From a virus, in IMG/VR virus record IMGVR_UViG_3300032294_001416, positions 1-32,525 of that record: DNA of 32,525 nucleotides; one strand, written 5' to 3'. The translations under genes were made by a program, and so were the position numbers. Of this stretch, positions 27,456 through 32,525 are shown in pieces. The notes beneath the pieces were generated by a model that saw nothing but the letters and a program-made list of their open reading frames with translations, had not been told where the DNA came from and did not search any database. How positions within the stretch are numbered: the stretch's first letter is position 1; each line of letters begins with the position of its first letter.

Positions 27456-29136
27456 TTATTGCTTCCTCCAGCATGTCGTCCTCGACTGAATCCTCTGGCA
27501 ATTCTTCTTCGCTGGAGGCTGCCATTTGCTGAACGGCCATTTGATCCTGAGCGTCGATGCCCATGATGTTATTGATGACTTCTGTCGGGATGCCCTTGGC
27601 CTCCGCTACTTCGTAAAGCTCGGCAACATCATTCAGCACGTCTCGCCAGTTTACGTTGATTTTGGCGCATTCCATTTGAAGCGAAGAAAGCCCAGCGTGA
27701 ATTCGTTCGCTGGCTGCTCTAACGTCATCCTTCGGATTGATGGAAAGAGCGACGGGGCCTTGCCAGTTTGCCGATGAAAACATTTCCGGATTAGACTGGA
27801 ACTCTTCAGCCGACACGATGCCATCGAAGTAACCTTCAAAGACTGCGGTGCGAAGAATCGTTTCCCAAATTGGCTGGCAGTAATGCGACGCAAACCACTC
27901 CTGAACGATCTGGATTTCTGGCCAGCAATCGTTGTCCGCTGATCGCTCAGAACTGAATGAGCTATTGCGATAATCGCCGGTTACAGTGCTGGCCTTAGTT
28001 CCAGGCAGAGCCGCTGCCGTACCTCGCTGGAGATGCTGCACGAAGGCTTCCGGGTTCATGTTTGGCTGATTAGGCGAAAGCAACTCGAACGATCCGTCTT
28101 TCCCTTTGTTGATCACCATTCCCGGCTGAATTTTATTGATCGTGTTGCCGTCGCTGTCGGTCAGATCAGATCCATCTGCAGAGTTTGAATTGTATTCAGT
28201 TCCCTGATTGAGCCCGAGCTTAGTCGCTCCGGTTGGCTTGCTGTAGGCTGCAACCATGCACGAAGCCATCGCAGACGCAGTCAACACGTTGTATTCAAGG
28301 TCTTCTGTGCGTCGTGCGCGAAGAATTGCCGACGAAAACCACGGTACACCGCGAACTTCGTCAATGTCTTCCTCAAGGTATAGATGTCCAATCTTGTCGA
28401 TTGGCACTCGTGTTGCTGTCGCTGGAGCTGCGGCCGCATCAGAAACGAGGTTGTTTTTGACCCAATATGCAACTCGCTCCTCGTTCGCGTTGAATTCGAT
28501 TCCGCGAAACAGGCGATGCCCCTCCGGCAGTGTGGTTCGCAGGATTTCTGATTCACTGGCGAGTCTGCACGTATCGACCAACTGCAGGACCACCGCAATC
28601 GGCAGGTTCCGGCGTAATTGTTCGGCCTGACTGATCGGCTTCATTCGATAGAGCGTATCGCCTGACAAAATCGTCGACCGGAATGCCAATCTTTGCTGGC
28701 AGCCCATCGTTAAACCGCCTTTTCCAGGCAGTCCACGGGCATCGAATCCGCTCTGCAACTGCTCCCACAACTGCATTGCACGCTCTCGAAACGGCACATT
28801 CGGAGTGCCATCGGCGAACATTGCCAGCGATTCAGGGTGCATTCCCTTGCCGATCACCTTGGCTTCCAAGGATCGGACGATTTTTCGACAGCTTGGATTG
28901 TCTCGGTACAGATCCCACGACTGAGCGCGAAGAAATTCGATTCGGCTTCCCGCGACTTCGTTTTCCTTTTGAACAACTCCGCGAAGTGCGTTAAGTCGAT
29001 TCAGGTTTGCGGCTGCGTACGGACCTTTTGCAGTGCCTAAAAGTTTATTGACCTGCTGAATTGTGGCCCGTGCTTCCATGCGGCGAAGCTGAGCCGCTGG
29101 CGAAAAGATGCCGACGATAGAATCAATCAGGTTCAT
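27448..29136 (-). CDS. Portal protein (lambda gpB family)
   Basis: A 562-residue portal, forming the dodecameric DNA gate of the capsid. N-terminal LRAQSWDLYRDNPSCRKIVR and SLEAKVIGKGMHPESL match the Phage_portal_2 opening; then FRGIEFNANEERVAYWVKN, IGHLYLEEDIDEVRGVPWFS and the WEWFASHYCQPIW-like core. The C-terminus is acidic (EEELPEDSVEDDMLEEA). The ATG at 29136 is taken because it overlaps the gpW-like stop as ATGA; an earlier in-frame start would overlap by 37 bases. Confidence 0.85.
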   Translation of the reverse strand: MNLIDSIVGIFSPAAQLRRMEARATIQQVNKLLGTAKGPYAAANLNRLNALRGVVQKENEVAGSRIEFLRAQSWDLYRDNPSCRKIVRSLEAKVIGKGMHPESLAMFADGTPNVPFRERAMQLWEQLQSGFDARGLPGKGGLTMGCQQRLAFRSTILSGDTLYRMKPISQAEQLRRNLPIAVVLQLVDTCRLASESEILRTTLPEGHRLFRGIEFNANEERVAYWVKNNLVSDAAAAPATATRVPIDKIGHLYLEEDIDEVRGVPWFSSAILRARRTEDLEYNVLTASAMASCMVAAYSKPTGATKLGLNQGTEYNSNSADGSDLTDSDGNTINKIQPGMVINKGKDGSFELLSPNQPNMNPEAFVQHLQRGTAAALPGTKASTVTGDYRNSSFSSERSADNDCWPEIQIVQEWFASHYCQPIWETILRTAVFEGYFDGIVSAEEFQSNPEMFSSANWQGPVALSINPKDDVRAASERIHAGLSSLQMECAKINVNWRDVLNDVAELYEVAEAKGIPTEVINNIMGIDAQDQMAVQQMAASSEEELPEDSVEDDMLEEAINA

Positions 29137-29345
29137 AGGCTTGGCTCTCCGAGTGACAGAAGAGAGCACATTGAACCTGTTGAACCCATTGCAACTTCGT
29201 CCATTAACTCTTTTCGAGTCTGTCGAAGCTGAGCGAGATCAGCCATTCTCTGCCTACGACCGCCCGGACCCTGATACTCTTGCGAGGTCAAAGCCTTCAA
29301 GATTGCGGCGTTAGTCGCGTCGAGAAGATCGGAGGCAGTTGTCAT
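29133..29345 (-). CDS. gpW-like head-tail connector
   Basis: A 70-residue protein. The helix-turn-strand order and length (DATNAAILKALTSQEYQGPG, then RRQRMADLAQLRQTRKELMD) match the lambda gpW/phage connector class, which binds the portal. No ribosome-binding site lies before the ATG; instead a six-pair hairpin CTCGCA/TGCGAG (29347-29361) adjoins it, in a 63-base gap. It is coupled by ATGA to the portal gene. Confidence 0.7.
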   Translation of the reverse strand: MTTASDLLDATNAAILKALTSQEYQGPGGRRQRMADLAQLRQTRKELMDEVAMGSTGSMCSLLSLGEPSL

Positions 29346-29408
29346 GCTCGCAGTTTGCGAGACTCAATGACAAATGTCCTTACCAGTGTTGCTAGTGTGG
29401 CAAAAGAA

Positions 29409-29693
29409 TTATCGCTCACCGTCCAGTCTGACAATCCGATGCTCAACCTTGATCACTTCAAGCTTCACTTCGACTGTCCAGGTGTGACCGCACGGGCCGC
29501 GATCTCCCTTTGTGCATTTGTCGCACTTGTAGTACCGCGTCCGGCCATGCGTTGAATACGCCGTGCCGTAACCGCCGTTTCCAGTCCAGCAAATGGGGCA
29601 ATGGCGATACTCTTCAATGGTTCGCGGTTGCGGCTTTTCGACTGGCGTTTCCGCGATCTTTTGAACTGGCTTCTCTGGTCTCTGCTTACTCAT
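29409..29693 (-). CDS. Small zinc-ribbon protein
   Basis: A 94-residue protein. A Lys/Pro/Glu-rich, disordered N-terminus is followed by a ribbon: Cys32, Cys35, Cys57, Cys60, with Cys68 and His70 close by (CPICW; YYKCDKCTKG; GPCGHTW). The ATG is chosen at 29693, overlapping the terminase stop by eight bases. It might aid packaging or be a DNA-binding factor; only adjacency suggests this. No family recognised. Confidence 0.75.
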   Translation of the reverse strand: MSKQRPEKPVQKIAETPVEKPQPRTIEEYRHCPICWTGNGGYGTAYSTHGRTRYYKCDKCTKGDRGPCGHTWTVEVKLEVIKVEHRIVRLDGER

Positions 29694-31566
29694 TCCAGTT
29701 CCTTCCGTCCGGCCGCTGCGTTCCTTGGTTAACAATGGTTTTCCCCTGTGTGTAAATTCCAGACCGAGGCGGAAAGCCTCCATTCTCTGACACATACGCC
29801 TGAGCCAGAGCAAGACCGTACCGAATCACGTCGCGTAAATCGTTAGGCTCGTTTTCGTTCTTCTTCACCCACATCAACTTTGCATTGCCGCGCGAGTCCA
29901 TTTTGTCCGCGATAGTGCCGTTGCAAAGCTGCTCGAGCAGGTCCGCGTCATTTTCCGAGCCAGTGCAGAGTGATAATGATTCAGGTTCTTCTGGTAGTCG
30001 TTCATCGAGCCGGGCTTGCAGATCCGTTTCCCAAAAGTCCGTATTGACCATCAGCAGTTGCTGGCCGGCGTTGTCGCCTCTTTCGATCTCGGCAAGACGA
30101 TACGGCAGCCCAGCAAGATCAGTCGATGAGCCTTTGATTGCGAGAAGGCCAGCGTGATCATTGCAAAAGTCGTACGTCTTTTTGGTGTCCCATCCTGAGT
30201 CTACAGCGGCCGCATGTGGAAGCATCGGATTGCCGCCGTCAGCGTGAATAAATGGATTTCGAATCTGAGTGTCCCAGATTTCCTGCAACGAATGGTTGTA
30301 GCCGTAATCAACCAAATGTGCCCGGCCATCAAGCCCGTGTGCCATGACTCCCCAGACCCGAAACCCGCCGTCAGATGCTTGCTGGTCGATCGTGACGGTC
30401 AAAAGCCGAGTCCACTCTGGCAATACTCGCCTCTTCATATCTGTTTTCAGTCGCTCACCAACTATTTCAGGCGTCGACTTTGACCGTCGAATCTCCCACG
30501 TTTCGCCGATGTAGGAATTGACCACGTCCTGTAGATCTTTCGGCCGCTTCTGTGCCAAGATCCACCGGCGCGGAAAGCTCCCCCACGTCTCAGTGAGTGC
30601 GTACCAACTTGCCAGCGGTCCAAATCCGACCGTGTCGGATCCATGCCGCTTGGCTCGTCCGTGAATCTTGCCATCCAGTGTGATCGTGCAGCCGTCAGGA
30701 ACCCAAACGCCACGCCGCAACATGATCGTTCTGTGATGGTTTTCAATCTTCTTTTCGCAGAACTTGCAGACGTAATGAGCCGTTGCAAAGGCCAGCTCCG
30801 CATCTGAGTGCCCTGTTTCCGGATGCTCCCACGCGAACCCGCCAGGCTTTCCCTGCTCGCCTCTGACTAAGACCTGAAATTCTCCGCAGTGCGGGCACGG
30901 AACGTATCGACGATGCTGATTTGATTCGCTCATCATCTTTTCGATTCTCGACCGGCCTTTGATCGTCGGTGTTGATTCGAAAATGATTTTGTGATCGGGA
31001 AAGCCTTTGAATCGGTTCACGAACAGTTTCAGCGAGTCGCCTTCGTCCGATGCTGAGCCGTCCCATTTATCAATCTCGCTGGCATGACCGAAGAACGCTC
31101 CGACATCGGCAAGGCTCGTTTCGGATCCAGACCACCCAACGAAGACCTGACACGCTTCCAGCTTGACGTGCAGCTTGCTTCGACGTGCTTCGGGTGGCAA
31201 CTGCTGCCTGACGCCTTCCGTTGACGCAAGAATCGGGTAAAGCCTTGAGCCGACAACTCGCCCGGCCGCGTCTTTTGTTGGGCCTGCAAACATCATGTTG
31301 CGTGGATTTGTGCCAGCGACTTTGGCAATCAATGACAGTGCGGTCGTCGTCTTGCCGAGTCTGGATGCCCATTGCAGCACGATTTGCCGAACTCGCGATG
31401 AATCGAACGCCTCAAGAACTCCGTCAACGTGCGGGTAGGCTGCCAGCGAGAACGGCAGACCGCTGGTTTCTGTGCCCTTTGGCATTGTCACATACTTTGG
31501 CAGCCATTCGGCAGAGGAAATCTGTTCGTGAGGTCGCAGGAACTTTGTTGCATTCAGTCGAATCAT
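29686..31566 (-). CDS. Terminase large subunit (GpA family)
   Basis: A 626-residue packaging motor. ATPase: Walker A-like ASRLGKT (67-73), Walker B region GHASEIDKW, EGDSLKLFVNRFKGF and the coupling ESTPT (about 197-201). A zinc-like set, CPHCGEF and CKFCEKK, follows. C-terminal nuclease: LTVTIDQQASDGGFRVWGVM and HAAAVDSGWDTKKTYDFC carry likely metal-binding Asp residues. The pattern is that of lambda gpA-type terminases (cos or pac not decided). Start at 31566 overlaps the small subunit stop as ATGA; the earlier frame is ignored. Confidence 0.9.
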   Translation of the reverse strand: MIRLNATKFLRPHEQISSAEWLPKYVTMPKGTETSGLPFSLAAYPHVDGVLEAFDSSRVRQIVLQWASRLGKTTTALSLIAKVAGTNPRNMMFAGPTKDAAGRVVGSRLYPILASTEGVRQQLPPEARRSKLHVKLEACQVFVGWSGSETSLADVGAFFGHASEIDKWDGSASDEGDSLKLFVNRFKGFPDHKIIFESTPTIKGRSRIEKMMSESNQHRRYVPCPHCGEFQVLVRGEQGKPGGFAWEHPETGHSDAELAFATAHYVCKFCEKKIENHHRTIMLRRGVWVPDGCTITLDGKIHGRAKRHGSDTVGFGPLASWYALTETWGSFPRRWILAQKRPKDLQDVVNSYIGETWEIRRSKSTPEIVGERLKTDMKRRVLPEWTRLLTVTIDQQASDGGFRVWGVMAHGLDGRAHLVDYGYNHSLQEIWDTQIRNPFIHADGGNPMLPHAAAVDSGWDTKKTYDFCNDHAGLLAIKGSSTDLAGLPYRLAEIERGDNAGQQLLMVNTDFWETDLQARLDERLPEEPESLSLCTGSENDADLLEQLCNGTIADKMDSRGNAKLMWVKKNENEPNDLRDVIRYGLALAQAYVSENGGFPPRSGIYTQGKTIVNQGTQRPDGRNWNE

Positions 31567-32156
31567 TCCCGTGCTTCCTCCTTTCCAATTTCTGCCGTCT
31601 CGAGTCGTCGCTGTGTTGCCAGCAACATATCCCGGCAATGCCTGTCTGTTTCCTCTCGCACGAAGTCCTTCAATTCCTGCGGTGCTGATGCCGCCAGCAT
31701 CTCTGGCAACTGCATCACGCCCGTTCTCAACTCGATCAATGCTGTGGCCGCCCAAAGTTCCACATCCTGCCGGTCAATCACGGATCCCTTTTCACGATCC
31801 AGTTCCAGCCGCTTTGACTCGACTTGAATCTGTCCAAGTTCAAAATCCTGTTGCCTTTTCGCCGCTGCCAGATCGGTTTGTTGGATCCAGTTGCACCGCC
31901 ATTGAACAATCTGCTTGATAGGCCATCGCCCAGGCTCACCAGGCATTGCTGGCGTTTTCAGTCTCCACTGCCTGACTGTGTGCTCATCCAGCCCGAAAAA
32001 CTCTGCTACTTCTCCCAATGTTTTCAGGTCAAACCGATCACGCTCTTTGGTTGATTGCTCAACCTCGGCAACCAACTGCATGACCGCTTCAAGGTCTTCA
32101 GGAGTTTCCGCCGAGCCGAGCAATTCTTTCAGCGAGTTTTCGTTTTGACTCTGCAA
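31563..32156 (-). CDS. Terminase small subunit (Nu1-like)
   Basis: A 197-residue protein. A helix-turn-helix of Nu1 type (LKTLGEVAEFFGLDEHTVRQ, then WRLKTPAMPGEPGRWPI) binds the packaging site, followed by a long helix (QDFELGQIQVESKRLELDRE) and a region that recruits the large subunit. The start is uncertain: TTG 32156 has no clear ribosome-binding site and overlaps the previous gene by 59 bases; an ATG at 32081 would remove 25 residues that look genuine. It is coupled by ATGA to the large subunit. Confidence 0.85.
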   Translation of the reverse strand: MQSQNENSLKELLGSAETPEDLEAVMQLVAEVEQSTKERDRFDLKTLGEVAEFFGLDEHTVRQWRLKTPAMPGEPGRWPIKQIVQWRCNWIQQTDLAAAKRQQDFELGQIQVESKRLELDREKGSVIDRQDVELWAATALIELRTGVMQLPEMLAASAPQELKDFVREETDRHCRDMLLATQRRLETAEIGKEEARE

Positions 32157-32481
32157 AGTTGTCTGCCGTTACCGGGCCTAGTTCGTGGGTGTGACGGTGT
32201 TCCACTTGCTGGGGGATACCATCGGCTTCGATCTTCAAATCCTGTGCGACCATTTGCCGAACTTCAGCAGCCGCGCGAACAGCCAGTTCCTCATCCGGGG
32301 TTGTCAGGGCAATCTTGACGACTCGATTGGCGATTCGCTGCATGTCGCTCGGATCGCTCAGCCAGCCCTGTCGCCTCGCTCTGCCAATCAACTGCAAATC
32401 CTTCTGAATCACCCTAACTGGCTGATCCTCGCACAGTACGGCCCCTTCCCCGTTATCTGGCTGAAAAACCATGTTGTCCAT
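32098..32481 (-). CDS. Hypothetical protein before terminase
   Basis: A 127-residue protein, mostly helical (VIQKDLQLIGRARRQGWLSD; MQRIANRVVKIALTTPDEEL; VRAAAEVRQMVAQDLKIEAD), ending with a His-rich turn (VEHRHTHELG) and a basic helix. Its ATG at 32481 has AAGG only two bases before it; the ATG at 32472 is better spaced. It is the first gene in the visible packaging operon. No promoter is clear in the 44 bases remaining to the window edge. Function unknown. Confidence 0.7.
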   Translation of the reverse strand: MDNMVFQPDNGEGAVLCEDQPVRVIQKDLQLIGRARRQGWLSDPSDMQRIANRVVKIALTTPDEELAVRAAAEVRQMVAQDLKIEADGIPQQVEHRHTHELGPVTADNFAESKRKLAERIARLGGNS

Positions 32482-32525
32482 CGCCTTAAAAATTTCTTAT
32501 AGACACATTTCTACCGCAACGAACC

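Noticed and set aside
1-32525. CRISPR array, insertion sequence or integrase
   Set aside because: No regularly spaced direct repeats with unique spacers, no transposase or tyrosine/serine recombinase motif and no terminal inverted repeats were seen; attachment sites could not be judged.

Overview
The window looks like most of the genome of a long-tailed (siphovirus-type) Caudoviricetes phage or prophage. Nearly every gene lies on the minus strand, so the functional order runs from the right edge to the left. The host cannot be proved from sequence. Moderate-to-high GC, many very small genes, a phage-borne CsrA, a PrimPol-type replication protein and zinc-ribbon small proteins fit an environmental Gram-negative host. 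A planctomycete is my guess only. No integrase, lysogeny repressor, recognisable endolysin, tail-assembly frameshift pair or DNA polymerase I/B gene is visible.

Packaging and head (32.5-24.1 kb): an unknown small protein, a terminase small subunit, a GpA-type large terminase, a zinc-ribbon protein, a gpW-like connector, a lambda-B-type portal and a single 730-residue protein that fuses an HK97-type prohead protease to the major capsid protein. A hairpin-rich gap follows, then a likely decoration protein and a head-tail completion protein. Tail (24.1-14.1 kb): terminator/completion proteins, a tail-tube candidate, a 677-residue tape measure with three exact-period 59-residue coiled-coil repeats, a hub-like protein and an 828-residue tip/fibre candidate. 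Start codons mostly overlap the preceding stop as ATGA or GTGA, so translation is coupled along this operon.

Regulatory belt (14.1-10.0 kb): two possible plus-strand membrane peptides, then a series of minus-strand small genes. Two of them (starts at 13464 and 12552) carry their own promoter-like sequences with palindromes and share the same ribosome-binding leader. Several genes are under 60 codons: ribbon-helix-helix-like proteins, a 37-residue helical protein, and csrA at 10277-10456. Immediately 5' of csrA are two tandem long inverted repeats followed by T-tracts, one of which contains a GGA hexaloop of the CsrA-binding type. A small zinc-ribbon reading frame around 12.75-12.95 kb appears to be broken by one base at its start.

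Replication and recombination (10.1-2.2 kb): HNH protein, Sak4-like ATPase, DUF669 SSB-like protein, an intrinsic terminator, a coiled-coil protein, an SF2 helicase, a compositionally mosaic unknown protein and a PrimPol-ATPase related to the NrS-1 phage polymerase. A terminator at 2.15 kb closes this operon. Beyond it lies a candidate replication origin: iteron-like TGACGGAAG repeats in both orientations next to an AT-rich tract.

Left arm (1.8-0 kb): a 57-residue ribbon-helix-helix-like gene, then roughly 500 bases without a credible gene. This stretch ends in a tRNA-like cloverleaf with a perfect T-arm and oversized D- and anticodon-like arms. Four small genes of unknown function follow, the last running off the left edge. 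The non-coding stretch and tRNA-like fold, the hairpins upstream of csrA and the candidate origin are the parts I would look at first.
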